From positions 1-64,000 of the forward strand of contig JADHNU010000002.1 in assembly GCA_016779325.1 (NCBI GenBank): a DNA stretch of 64,000 nt. Direction: 5' to 3'. Below the pieces are notes generated by a model that was not told where the DNA came from, made no database searches, and saw only the letters and a program-made list of their open reading frames with translations. Every line of letters starts with the position of its first letter. The first letter of the stretch is position 1. Below, piece by piece: positions 36,523 to 45,379 of this stretch. Source of the DNA: Pseudomonadales bacterium. GTDB lineage: Bacteria; Pseudomonadota; Gammaproteobacteria; Pseudomonadales; Azotimanducaceae. Position numbers and translations under genes: made by a program.

Positions 36523-37527
36523 ATGAAGGCAATGAAACTGGCTCGTCCCGGCGGTCTCGATAATTTAGCCCTCGCCGAGATCGAGGCGCGGGCCCCGGGC
36601 GCTGGCGAGATTCAGGTGTCCGTGAAGGCCTCGAGCCTGAACTTCCATGACTATGCCGTGGTCGCTGGCATGTTGCCCGTGGAGGAAGGCCGCATCCCCA
36701 TGTCCGATGGAGCTGGGGTGGTCACGGCCGTGGGCGAGGGCGTGCGGGATTTTGCCGTGGGCGATTCCGTGCTGGGCTGCTTCTTCCCCGCTTGGCAGGA
36801 CGGCGACGCCGAGCTGCCAAAATTGATTGGCGTACCGGGCGACCACGCGGATGGTTTTGCGGCGCAAACGGTCACCATGCCGGCGAGCATGTTCACGGGC
36901 ATGCCGAAGGGCTACACCGCAGAGCAAGCCGCTACCTTGCCCTGTGCTGCGCTGACGGCCTGGCGCGGCCTCATGGTGGAAGCGCGCATCAAACCTGGTG
37001 ACGTGATCCTTACGCAGGGTACGGGAGGCGTCTCCATTTTCGCCCTGCAATTTGCCAAGGCCGCGGGCTGCCGAGTGATCTCCACGTCCTCCTCCGATGC
37101 CAAGCTGGAGAAGCTTCGGGCGCTCGGGGCAGACGAAACCATTAACTACAAAACCACCCCGGACTGGGCGAGCGAGGCGCTTAAGCTCACCGGTGGCCGT
37201 GGGGTGGACGTGGTGGTGGAAATTGGCGGCGCCGGAACCTTGCCCCAGTCCATCAGCGCCGTGCGCGTAGGCGGGCATATTTCCCTCATCGGCGTGCTCG
37301 CCGGTTTTGAAGGCAATGTGCCGACGGCAGCCCTCTTTGGGAAAAACGCCACTCTGAAGGGCATTACGGTAGGGAGTCGGGCGCAGCAGCGGGACATGAT
37401 CGCGGCCATCGAGGCCAGCAACATCCAGCCCGTGATTGACCGGACCTTCCCCCTAGAGGCGTTGGCCGCGGCCTTCCGCCATCAGGAATCGCAGCAGCAC
37501 TTCGGCAAAATCTGCATCGCGCTCTAA
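36523..37527 (+). CDS. Zinc-independent alcohol dehydrogenase-like (MDR) oxidoreductase
   Basis: The 334-residue MDR protein has 'SSLNFHDYAVVAGM', 'MSDGAGVVTAVGEGV', 'LTQGTGGVSIFALQFAKAAG' and 'SRAQQRDMIAAIEA'. These are typical of NAD(P)-dependent alcohol dehydrogenases often found next to alkane or cyclic-alcohol oxidation genes. The zinc ligands are largely missing. It is divergent from the CYP153 gene with 87 bases between them, so it may oxidise the alcohol that the P450 makes. That link is inferred. Confidence 0.85.
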   Translation: MKAMKLARPGGLDNLALAEIEARAPGAGEIQVSVKASSLNFHDYAVVAGMLPVEEGRIPMSDGAGVVTAVGEGVRDFAVGDSVLGCFFPAWQDGDAELPKLIGVPGDHADGFAAQTVTMPASMFTGMPKGYTAEQAATLPCAALTAWRGLMVEARIKPGDVILTQGTGGVSIFALQFAKAAGCRVISTSSSDAKLEKLRALGADETINYKTTPDWASEALKLTGGRGVDVVVEIGGAGTLPQSISAVRVGGHISLIGVLAGFEGNVPTAALFGKNATLKGITVGSRAQQRDMIAAIEASNIQPVIDRTFPLEALAAAFRHQESQQHFGKICIAL

Positions 37528-37546
37528 GCGCGAAGGAGGCTCCGTC

Positions 37547-38788
37547 ATGCTTTGGAATGCCTCACGCTATGGTGTTCCTGCTTTCTTACTGGCGGGGTGC
37601 CTCAACGCCTCGGTGGGGCAGGCTGCAGAGCCTGCCTGGCCGCCGGGGGAGGGCCAGGCCCTAGCTAAGGCCGTTTGCACGGCCTGCCACAGCGTGACCA
37701 CGGTCGCCCGGAGTTCAGGCTACGACGCCGAGGCCTGGGCGAAGCTCTTCGGCACCATGGTGGCCCTGCCGGCAGCGGAAAGTGTGCAGCTGGCCACGTA
37801 CCTGGCGGAGGTCTTTCCCCCTCGGGATCACCGCGCCGCGCAGCTTCGCCCGGGGCCTCACCATGTTGCCTTCGAGCAGTGGCAGGTGCCGACCCTGGGC
37901 CAGCGTTCTCGCGACCCCGTCGAAGCGCCCGATGGGCGCATCTGGTGGGTTGGGCAGTGGGGTAACCTCGCGGGAGTGCTCGATCCCGAAACGGGCGCAA
38001 TGCGCGAGTACCCCCTGCCTGCGGGCACCTACCCCCACAGCGTCACCCTTGATGCCTCCGGTACCCCCTGGCTCCTCGGGAACAAGAACGGCACGCTCCA
38101 GCGGCTCGATCCCGAAACGGGTGCGATAGCAGTGTTTCCCATGCCGGATCCGGAAGCTAAGGATCCCCATACGGGGGAGTTTGATGCCGCGGGGCGACTG
38201 CTGTTTACCCTGCAGCAGAGCAATCGCGTGGGACGCTTTGATCCCGCCACGGGGCAGATCGATCTGATTGTTCTGGATCGGCCCAAGAGCCGGCCCTATG
38301 GCATTAAGTTTGCGCCCGATGGCGCAGCCTGGGTGGCGTGCAATGGAGGCCCCTGCCTTTATCGCATTGATCCGGACACGCTGGAACAAACGCGCGTCGA
38401 CTTGCCGAACCAGGAAAGCCACGTACGGCGGCTGGATGTCGCGGCCGACGGCACCGTTTGGTACGTGAACTCAGGCGCCGGGCGCCTTGGCCAGTACAAC
38501 CCGAAAACCCAGCGCTTCAAGGAGTGGCCGTCGCCCAGCGGGCCCGCTTCCCACCCCTATGCCTTGGTCGTGGTGGACGGCATTGTTTGGTACAACGAGT
38601 CGGGGGTTCGGCCCGATCCCCTCGTGCGCTTTGACCCGCAGACGGAGACCTTCCAAAGCTGGCCGATTCCGTCCTCGGGGGTATACGCCGGCATCCTGCG
38701 CCACATGCGGGCCGACCGAGCTGGCCGCCTCCTCATCCATCAGAGCGCGACCAACCACCTCCTTCGCGTCAGCCCCGATCCTAGCTAG
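37547..38788 (+). CDS. Cytochrome c / virginiamycin-B-lyase-like beta-propeller fusion
   Basis: The 413-residue protein has an export signal (a lipobox-like 'FLLAGC' at residue 18, or Sec cleavage after 'GQA' near 27). A small cytochrome c domain follows with heme motif 'CTACHS' (Cys44, Cys47, His48) and a possible Met71 ligand. Residues from about 100 form a beta-propeller of the Vgb/SMP-30-like type, with repeats such as 'DPVEAPDGRIWWVGQWGN', 'PYGIKFAPDGAAWVA', 'RLDVAADGTVWYVNSGA'. It is 20 bases after the MDR gene with an AAGGAGG site, and the stop interlocks with the convergent M48 gene. True Vgb activity is unlikely. Confidence 0.8.
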   Translation: MLWNASRYGVPAFLLAGCLNASVGQAAEPAWPPGEGQALAKAVCTACHSVTTVARSSGYDAEAWAKLFGTMVALPAAESVQLATYLAEVFPPRDHRAAQLRPGPHHVAFEQWQVPTLGQRSRDPVEAPDGRIWWVGQWGNLAGVLDPETGAMREYPLPAGTYPHSVTLDASGTPWLLGNKNGTLQRLDPETGAIAVFPMPDPEAKDPHTGEFDAAGRLLFTLQQSNRVGRFDPATGQIDLIVLDRPKSRPYGIKFAPDGAAWVACNGGPCLYRIDPDTLEQTRVDLPNQESHVRRLDVAADGTVWYVNSGAGRLGQYNPKTQRFKEWPSPSGPASHPYALVVVDGIVWYNESGVRPDPLVRFDPQTETFQSWPIPSSGVYAGILRHMRADRAGRLLIHQSATNHLLRVSPDPS

Positions 38789-40614
38789 GGGCGGTCGAAG
38801 CGCGGCGGCAGCGGGCAGTCGAGAAGCAGGGCCAGCCCCTGAAGCAGGGCGTATTCCCCTTCCGTCAGCACCCCGTCGTCATCGATGACCTTCACGAAGG
38901 CCTGAAGCACCTGGGCAAGGGCCTGGGGCTTGAAGGTGCGGAGCTTCGCCACGGCCCGGTCAAAGTCCGCTTCCGTAAGATCGTCGGGCAGGGCGAAGGT
39001 GTCCCCGGGGCTTAGGCTCGCCGTTTCCGGAAGAGGTGGCAGGTCGAGCTGGCGTCGCCCGGCGGCAATCGCGCGGCGCTGCTGTTCCCCATCCCCGCCG
39101 CCCACGGCCGCCAGGCAGCGGAAGAGCACTTGGAGCGCGTCCTCCGCGTCCAGAAGGCGCATCGCTGTGCCGGGGCTGCGCCGGGGCCCCCGAAGCGTGT
39201 CCTGGAAGAGCTGGCGGAGGGCCTCATCGACAAGCCAGCAGAGAAACTGCTTGGGCGGCGCGGAGGCCTGCTCAAGGATCTCCTCTTGCGCCAGGAGCGT
39301 CTGGGTGCTTTGGGCCCGCAGCGTGGGCAGGGCGAGTTGTAGGACGGTGAAGCGCGCCGCGGGGCTTTCCGGTAGGGCAAGGGTTTCATGGGCCAGCGCG
39401 CCGCTGCGCAGGGCGAGGGCAAGGCTCCAGGCCTCCGCCGGGGCATGGAGGGCGTCGCGCAGCCCTTCGTCCAGGGTAGCTAGGCGGGCTTGCGCGGCGG
39501 GAAGGTCGGCCTGCCCCGCCAGCTCGCGCAGGACTAGGGTGGCACCGAGGGCTGCGAGGGACGTCCTCGGGCTCGAGGTGGGCGCCCCGCTGGGCACGGG
39601 TTCAGCCGCCGCCGGGCCCTGACTTAGGGGGGGCAAAAACGCCCCGTCCCAAGCAGGCAGGACCGCCCGAATGCGCGCCTCGAGGGGCGGATGGGTGCGG
39701 AAAAGACTGCTGAAGGCGCGGATCGGGCCGAAGAATAGGTGGCTGCTCTCCTCAGCGCGCTCATCGGTCATGTGGCTCCCCTGCTGGGCTCCGCCGATGC
39801 GCTGAAGGGCCTGGCCGATGCCCTCGGGATTGCGAGTGAACTGGACCGCCGCGGCGTCCGCAAGAAATTCCCGCTGGCGGCTGATGGACGCCTTGATCAG
39901 GCGACCAAAAAAGACCCCGCAGTAGCCAATCACCATCAGGGCAGCGCCGAGGGCGATCACCTGCCCTGCGTCGTTGCGTCGTCGCCCGTGACCGCCGTGC
40001 GAGTGCATGAGCACGCGGCCCGCCACGCTCACCATCAAAATGCCGTGGAGGAGCGCCATGAGCCGAAGGTTGAGGCCCATGTCTCCATGCACGATGTGGC
40101 TGAACTCGTGGGCAATCACCCCTTGGAGCTCGTCCCGGGAGAGCGCTTCCAGGGTGCCTCGGTTGAGGCCGATCACCGCGTCTTTCATCTGAAAGCCGGC
40201 GGCAAAGGCGTTAATGCTGGCCTCGGGGATGATGTAGAGCGGGGGCACGGGAATGCCGGCGGCCAGGGCCATTTCTTCCACGAGGTTTTGGGCGCGCCGC
40301 TCTAAGGGGTCCGTACTGTCCACGGCGATGGGTTCACCGCCGAGCGCGATGGCGACGCTCGCGCCGCCGGCCCGGAGGCGGAGGGCCTGCACCCCGCTGC
40401 CGACCAAGATGACCAGGACGACACCCGCGCTGATGGTGAGCCATAGCTCGTTTGGGAGGGTGGCCAGGGACCACCGGCCCTCGGAGCCGAGCACGACAGC
40501 TGCTGCCACGGCCCCGTTGGTCAAAAGCACCAGGGAGATCACGGCCCCGGCGAAGAGGGCAACGAGAACGCCCGTTTTTCGGCGGGCGGAATCTTGTGCT
40601 TCAAAAAAATCCAC
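38785..40614 (-). CDS. M48-family metallopeptidase with C-terminal extension (HtpX-like)
   Basis: The 609-residue protein has two N-terminal membrane helices (residues 15-75), an M48 domain with 'HEFSHIVHGD' (His169, Glu170, His173), further helices around 'ALGAALMVIGYCGVFFGRLI', and a 300-residue C-terminal part. The end of that part ('AFVKVIDDDGVLTEGEYALLQ') looks like a TerB-type or tellurite-resistance helix bundle. This size is more than twice E. coli HtpX. It starts with GTG five bases after lemA and forms the common LemA-M48 pair for envelope quality control. Confidence 0.87.
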   Translation of the reverse strand: MDFFEAQDSARRKTGVLVALFAGAVISLVLLTNGAVAAAVVLGSEGRWSLATLPNELWLTISAGVVLVILVGSGVQALRLRAGGASVAIALGGEPIAVDSTDPLERRAQNLVEEMALAAGIPVPPLYIIPEASINAFAAGFQMKDAVIGLNRGTLEALSRDELQGVIAHEFSHIVHGDMGLNLRLMALLHGILMVSVAGRVLMHSHGGHGRRRNDAGQVIALGAALMVIGYCGVFFGRLIKASISRQREFLADAAAVQFTRNPEGIGQALQRIGGAQQGSHMTDERAEESSHLFFGPIRAFSSLFRTHPPLEARIRAVLPAWDGAFLPPLSQGPAAAEPVPSGAPTSSPRTSLAALGATLVLRELAGQADLPAAQARLATLDEGLRDALHAPAEAWSLALALRSGALAHETLALPESPAARFTVLQLALPTLRAQSTQTLLAQEEILEQASAPPKQFLCWLVDEALRQLFQDTLRGPRRSPGTAMRLLDAEDALQVLFRCLAAVGGGDGEQQRRAIAAGRRQLDLPPLPETASLSPGDTFALPDDLTEADFDRAVAKLRTFKPQALAQVLQAFVKVIDDDGVLTEGEYALLQGLALLLDCPLPPRFDRP

Positions 40615-40619
40615 GGGCC

Positions 40620-41210
40620 TTAGAAGCTAAGCTTTGGCGCCGCTTGGATTGCCGCGCTGTCCTCGAACTCCAACAGGGCGAGGTCCTGGGGGTGGCCAAA
40701 GTTGTTCGCCAGAATGACCGCGGGGAAGCCAGCCCGGTAGGTGTTATAGGCCATGATCTGGTCGTTAAAGGCTTGGCGCGCGAAGGCCACCTTATTTTCC
40801 GTGGATTCAAGCGTTTCCGTCAGCTGCATCATGTTTTGGTTGGTTTTCAGGTCCGGGTACGCCTCGAGGGTGACCCGGAACTGGCCGAGGGCCTTGCCCA
40901 GCACCCCCTCGGCGGCGCTGAGCGCACTGAGGGCGGCGCCGTCTTCGGGGTTCGCCGCTGCCTGCTCGAGTCCGGCCTGAGCTTGGTTTCGGGCGGTGAT
41001 TACGGCTTCGAGGGTTTCTCGCTCATGGGCCATGGCGGCCTTGGCCGATTCCACCAAATTGGGAATGAGGTCGTAGCGCCGCTTGAGCTGTACCTCAATT
41101 TGCGCGAAAGCGTTGCTGCAGCGGTTCTTCAGCGCAATGAGCCGGTTGTAGATCAGGACGGCCCACACGCCCAGGAGGACGAGGAACCCGAGAAAAAGAT
41201 AAAGATCCAT
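40620..41210 (-). CDS. lemA: LemA family protein
   Basis: The 196-residue protein has the LemA layout: a short N-terminal membrane anchor ('FLGFLVLLGVWAVLIYNRL') followed by long helices with 'LKNRCSNAFAQIEVQLKRRY', 'DLIPNLVESAKA', 'LKTNQNMMQLTETLESTE' and 'NKVAFARQAFNDQIMAYNT'. LemA proteins are inner- or outer-envelope helical bundle proteins of uncertain role, often next to M48 peptidases, as here. It is probably the first gene of this pair. Confidence 0.93.
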   Translation of the reverse strand: MDLYLFLGFLVLLGVWAVLIYNRLIALKNRCSNAFAQIEVQLKRRYDLIPNLVESAKAAMAHERETLEAVITARNQAQAGLEQAAANPEDGAALSALSAAEGVLGKALGQFRVTLEAYPDLKTNQNMMQLTETLESTENKVAFARQAFNDQIMAYNTYRAGFPAVILANNFGHPQDLALLEFEDSAAIQAAPKLSF

Positions 41211-41274
41211 GGCAACGCTCCTGCTGTGGGTAGCCCTATCATGCCTTGCCAGCCGATGGGGCTCTACCGTTTAC

Positions 41275-42723
41275 CTAGTTGGCCTTGCCCCGATAATCGA
41301 GCGGCGGGGGACGATCGCCGAGCAAGGGTACGTAGTGGTAGTTCGGGCCCCGGCGCTCCTGGAACTCCGCCTTGGCCGCGTCTCGCAGCGCCGCGTCGGT
41401 GAGGAGGTCGTAGCCGGTTAGGGCGAGGGTTTTGGCCGCCACCATCATGCCCTTAACCCCGATGGACGTGCCCCCGGCGGCAATGGCCTGCCAGCTGTGG
41501 GCGGAGGTGCCCGGTACCCAGGTGGCCGTGCGGAGCCCCGTGGTCGGCACGACCCAGCTGACATCGCCTACGTCCGTGCTGCCGGCACCGCCGTCGAAGC
41601 GTAGGGGAAGCACCTGCTGTTCAAGGCCGAGGGCGCTGGGCCGGTCGCCGAAGCTTTCTTCGATGGTCAGGGCGAAAGCCAGCTCGTCCTCGCTGTAGCG
41701 GTAGCCCCCAACGGTGGAGAGATTGCCGTGCATGGCGCGGGCGAGGGTTTCGTTCGGCAATAGGGCGTGATTGCCGTGCATCACCTCCAGCTCGACCTCC
41801 GTGCCCGTCCCTAGGGCCGCGGCCTGGGCCGTGGCCAGCACCCGATCCCAAATGCCGGCAAGCTCCGCGGCGTCTGGGTGCCGGACGTAGAGGTAGAGCT
41901 CGGCAAAATCCGGGACCACATTCGGCGCCTTACCCCCTTCCGTGATGACGTAGTGCATGCGGGTCCGCTCGGGCACGTGCTCACGCAGAAGGTTGATCAT
42001 GAAGGTCATGGCTTCCACCCCGTCCAGAGCGGAGCGGCCGCGCTCGGGGGCGGCGGCGGCGTGGGCGGAACGTCCGTAAAAGCGCACCCGCGCCGATTTG
42101 TTCGCGAGGCTGGTGGCGGGGTTGGCGGCGTTGCGATCGGCGGCGTGCCAATGCAGGACGACGTCTGCGTCCGCAAACAGCCCCTCCCGCACCATGTAGA
42201 CCTTGCCCGAACCCCCTTCCTCCGCCGGGGTGCCATACACGCGCAGCCGGCCGGGCAGCCCCGTTTCCGCCATGAGGCGCTTCAGGGCCAGGGCCGCGCC
42301 CACGGAGCCGGTGCCGAACAGGTGATGACCACAGGCGTGACCGGCTTGCCGATCCGTGCGCAGCATGCGCTCGGGGCTGGCCGTTTGCGTGATCCCGGGC
42401 AGGGCGTCGAATTCCGCGAGGATCCCAAGGACGGGACCACCGGCGCCGTACTCGGCAACGAAGGCCGTGGGCATGCCCGCGACGCCCGCTTCCACGCGAA
42501 AACCCGCCTCGCGCAGGGTGCGCTGGAGCAGGGCGCTACTTTTTTCCTCCTGGTAGCCCACTTCGGCGAAATCCCAGATGGTCATGGCCACGGCGCCGAG
42601 GCTGGCCTGCTGGGCGTTCAGGTCCTGGAGGAGGGCCGCTTTAGGGTCCGCGGCGCTCGGAGCGCTCAGGGCCAGGGCGACAATCGCCGGGGCCAGGGCA
42701 GAAAGGATGCGCAGGTGAGTCAT
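41275..42723 (-). CDS. Exported M20-family amidohydrolase (AbgB-like)
   Basis: The 482-residue protein has a signal peptide ('LAPAIVALALSAPSAA') and the M20D peptidase fold: 'LAEFDALPG', 'GHACGHHLFGTG' (zinc-binding His and Cys), 'GTPAEEGGSGK' with the catalytic Glu-Glu pair, and a dimerisation domain beginning 'SARVRFYGRSAHAAAAPERG'. It is closest to the p-aminobenzoyl-glutamate hydrolase subunit B and related amidohydrolases. It should cleave an N-acyl or amide-linked amino acid in the periplasm. It stands alone on this strand. Confidence 0.87.
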   Translation of the reverse strand: MTHLRILSALAPAIVALALSAPSAADPKAALLQDLNAQQASLGAVAMTIWDFAEVGYQEEKSSALLQRTLREAGFRVEAGVAGMPTAFVAEYGAGGPVLGILAEFDALPGITQTASPERMLRTDRQAGHACGHHLFGTGSVGAALALKRLMAETGLPGRLRVYGTPAEEGGSGKVYMVREGLFADADVVLHWHAADRNAANPATSLANKSARVRFYGRSAHAAAAPERGRSALDGVEAMTFMINLLREHVPERTRMHYVITEGGKAPNVVPDFAELYLYVRHPDAAELAGIWDRVLATAQAAALGTGTEVELEVMHGNHALLPNETLARAMHGNLSTVGGYRYSEDELAFALTIEESFGDRPSALGLEQQVLPLRFDGGAGSTDVGDVSWVVPTTGLRTATWVPGTSAHSWQAIAAGGTSIGVKGMMVAAKTLALTGYDLLTDAALRDAAKAEFQERRGPNYHYVPLLGDRPPPLDYRGKAN

Positions 42724-42783
42724 GAGCGGCTCCCGCTTGGTGGTAAGGAGGCCCCCACTATGCCGTGGGGAGGGAAGGGCTGC

Positions 42784-43359
42784 CTAGCCTTTGAGATCCT
42801 CGGGACGGTCGACATCGCGGCATACCCCCGGGTCTTCCCGGGGTACGGTCAAAACCGGTTCCTTTGCAAAAAGTTTTCGCAGCCCCTCGTCGCCGCTCAG
42901 CGCGAGGGCCTCGGACCGAAGGCGAGCCGGAACCAACACGGGATGGCCGCGGCGACCCTGAAAGGTGGGGGCGATGAGGGGCGCGGGGCCCGTCTCCCCG
43001 GTCCAGCCCTGGCAGGCCGCTTCGAGGGCTTGGAGCGTGGCGGGTGCGATAAAGGGCATATCGCCTAGGGCGATCATAAGCCAGGGTGCATCGGTGGGAT
43101 CCCAAGCGCCCGCCCCCGCGGCGAGGGAGTGGCCCTGGCCCGCTTCCCATTGGGGCGAAGGCACGACCACTACCTGGCGCGCATAGGCCTCGGGGGCGGC
43201 CTCCCCGGGCCGTAGCACCACAAGGGGCTTGGGCGTGGCCGGGCAGAAGCAGGTGAGAGTCGCTTCGAGTAGGGTGGATCCGTCGGGCAAGCGCGCGAGG
43301 CGCTTATCGGCTCCAAAGCGTCGGCCAGCGCCGGCGGCGAGGATCAGCCGCTGAATCAT
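42784..43359 (-). CDS. MobA-like nucleotidyltransferase (MocA/molybdenum-cofactor type)
   Basis: The 191-residue protein has the NTP-transferase motif 'LILAAGAGRRFGADKRLA' and 'IALGDMPFI', as in MocA (molybdopterin cytidylyltransferase) and MobA. It overlaps the xdhC-like gene by four bases. Such pairs mature molybdenum hydroxylases (xanthine dehydrogenase, CO dehydrogenase, aromatic aldehyde oxidoreductases). No such enzyme is encoded in this window. Confidence 0.85.
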   Translation of the reverse strand: MIQRLILAAGAGRRFGADKRLARLPDGSTLLEATLTCFCPATPKPLVVLRPGEAAPEAYARQVVVVPSPQWEAGQGHSLAAGAGAWDPTDAPWLMIALGDMPFIAPATLQALEAACQGWTGETGPAPLIAPTFQGRRGHPVLVPARLRSEALALSGDEGLRKLFAKEPVLTVPREDPGVCRDVDRPEDLKG

Positions 43360-44342
43360 GGGGTCTGGGAGGCGGCTTGGCGGCGCGCTTGAATCAGTTC
43401 CGCGAGGATCGCGATGGCAATTTCCGGCGGCGTTTTACTGCCAATGGGTAGGCCCACGGGGGCGTGAAGTTTGGCGAGGGCCGCCTCGGGCACCGCCAGT
43501 TCGGCAAGGCGCGCTCGCCGGGATGCACTGGTGCGGCTCGAGCCCATGGCGCCCACATAGAAGGCGTTGGTTTCGAGGGCCTCCATCAAGCCCATGTCGT
43601 CGATGCGGGGATCGTGGGTGAGGGCAACAATGGCCGTACGTGCATCGGAGGCCTCGGCGCGGATGGCATCGTCGGGCATTTGGCACAGGGCGCGAACCCC
43701 AGCGACGTGCCAGTTATCGAGCATGGGCTGCCGGGGATCACACACCGTCACCCGAAAATCCAGGGCCTGGGCCATCTCCGCAAGATAGCGCGACACCATG
43801 CCGGCCCCGATGACGAACAGCTGCCAGCCCGGGCCGTAGCGGTGCCGGAGGGGACTGGCGCCGTCGTCGCCTGGGAGCTCAAGGATGGGGCCCGTTGATG
43901 CGGGAGCGGTTACGGTGAAGGCCCCCGGTGCGTCCAGGGTGATTTCCCGGAGGACGATTTGCCGGGCTTGAAGCGCCGCGAGCAGGGTTTCAAAGCCCTC
44001 GATGACTTGGGGCGTCGGGGCGAGGGGTTCCAACAGGATTTGCAAATGGCCGCCGCAGGGCAGCCCGAGCTGCGCCGTATCCTCTTCCGTGAGGCCAAAA
44101 TCTAAGCGCTCGGGCTGGGTCAGGACCCGCCGCCCAAGGGTGAGGTCTTCAATGAGCGCGTCTTCCACGCAGCCGCCGGAGAGGGACCCGACGGTGGCCC
44201 CGTCCGGGCCCACCACGAGCAGGGAACCGGGGGGGCGCGGCGAGGAGCCATAGCTCTGGAGCACCGTCGCCAGGTGCACGGCCTTGCCCGCCCGGAGCCA
44301 GGTCAGAAGGGCTTCCATGACTTCGTGATCGACGCTGTGCAT
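43356..44342 (-). CDS. XdhC/CoxI-family molybdenum-enzyme maturation protein
   Basis: The 328-residue protein has the XdhC N-terminal domain ('HLATVLQSYGSSPRPPGSLL', 'GSLSGGCVEDALI') and the Rossmann-like C-terminal domain ('LFVIGAGMVSRYLAEMAQAL', 'ALTHDPRIDDMGL', 'YVGAMGSSRT'). XdhC proteins hold sulfurated Moco and hand it to the apo-enzyme. It precedes the MobA-like gene with an ATGA overlap. Confidence 0.9.
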   Translation of the reverse strand: MHSVDHEVMEALLTWLRAGKAVHLATVLQSYGSSPRPPGSLLVVGPDGATVGSLSGGCVEDALIEDLTLGRRVLTQPERLDFGLTEEDTAQLGLPCGGHLQILLEPLAPTPQVIEGFETLLAALQARQIVLREITLDAPGAFTVTAPASTGPILELPGDDGASPLRHRYGPGWQLFVIGAGMVSRYLAEMAQALDFRVTVCDPRQPMLDNWHVAGVRALCQMPDDAIRAEASDARTAIVALTHDPRIDDMGLMEALETNAFYVGAMGSSRTSASRRARLAELAVPEAALAKLHAPVGLPIGSKTPPEIAIAILAELIQARRQAASQTP

Positions 44343-44414
44343 AGCTCTTCCGGTTTAGTGATAGCGATGGGCGAAGCAGAACGCCACAATGTACCGTACT
44401 TAAGCGAGAGAGCG

Positions 44415-45314
44415 ATGGCCATGGTGGAAGCCCTGCGCGTGCCGAGGGAAGCCGATCTTCGGGGTCTTTGCGATCAGCTCCGGTTCGAGGGTATCGCCTA
44501 TCGGGTCTATGAGGCGGGGGGCGCCCAGTGCCTGGCGGTGCAGGACCCGGCCGATGGACCCCGGGTCCAAGCGCTTTGGGCACGGGGAGAGGCTCGCCCG
44601 GGCCGTCCGGCTGCGGCGCCGGTGCCGGGGGCTGCGCTCTGGCCTGCGGGGCTGGGCATCGGATTCCTCGCAGCGCTCCGGGGGGCGCCTGTCACCGTGG
44701 CCCTGGGGCTCTGCGCTCTGCTCAGCTATCCCTTTCTCGACCTATCCGAAGGCGGGCTCACACCCTGGCTTCAGTGTCTTCTTATCGTTCCCGTTACGCC
44801 CCACGACGCGTTTATTTCCTACCCCAGCCTTGAGGCGAGCCTAGCGGCGGGCCACCTTTGGCGCCTGTGGACGCCGGCCTTCGTCCATTTCAGCGTGCTC
44901 CATTTGGTCTTCAATGGTTTGTGGCTTTGGGAGTTTGGGCGACGCATTGAGGGGGCGGAGGGCAGTCTGCGCATGCTGGAGCTCTTTCTCTTCGTCGCGC
45001 CCTGTGCGGCCGTGCTTCAGTATGGGGTCGGTGAACACCCTCTATTCGGGGGGCTTTCCGGCGTCGTCTATGGGCTGCTCGCCTATCTTATGGTGCAGCA
45101 GCGTTTAAGGCCGCGGCCGGCCTATCGCCTGCCGCCGGCTTTGCCTGGGCTCCTGCTGGTCCTGCTTGCGCTTCTGGCCACGGGCGTGACCGAGCCCTTT
45201 GGCTTGGCCATTGCTAACGGGGCTCACTTCGGCGGTCTGGCCGCCGGTGCGCTCTGGGGCCTGCTCCGCGTGGTCCTTCCAGGCCCGCCTCGCCGCACCC
45301 CGAGCGGAGTCTAA
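44415..45314 (+). CDS. Rhomboid-family intramembrane serine protease (GlpG-like)
   Basis: About 299 residues with a soluble N-terminal domain (about 90 residues, 'LCDQLRFEGIAYRVYEAGGA', like GlpG's cytoplasmic domain) and six membrane helices. The catalytic Ser is in 'FGGLSGVVYGLLAY' and the His in 'NGAHFGGLAAGALWG'; 'LWRLWTPAFVHFSVLHLVFN' followed by 'GLWLWEFGRRIE' is the rhomboid L1/H2 region. I chose the ATG at 44415; ATGs at 44367 and 44421 are possible. It is divergent from xdhC. Confidence 0.87.
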   Translation: MAMVEALRVPREADLRGLCDQLRFEGIAYRVYEAGGAQCLAVQDPADGPRVQALWARGEARPGRPAAAPVPGAALWPAGLGIGFLAALRGAPVTVALGLCALLSYPFLDLSEGGLTPWLQCLLIVPVTPHDAFISYPSLEASLAAGHLWRLWTPAFVHFSVLHLVFNGLWLWEFGRRIEGAEGSLRMLELFLFVAPCAAVLQYGVGEHPLFGGLSGVVYGLLAYLMVQQRLRPRPAYRLPPALPGLLLVLLALLATGVTEPFGLAIANGAHFGGLAAGALWGLLRVVLPGPPRRTPSGV

Positions 45315-45379
45315 GCGCTGGACCGTGCTATGCTTTTTCGCGTCCGTTCCCTCGCCAAAATTCCTCTAGGAGGCTCCCC

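Noticed and set aside
37547-38788. Virginiamycin resistance (Vgb lyase)
   Set aside because: The propeller is fused to a cytochrome c domain and exported, and Vgb-like propellers are common in non-resistance proteins.
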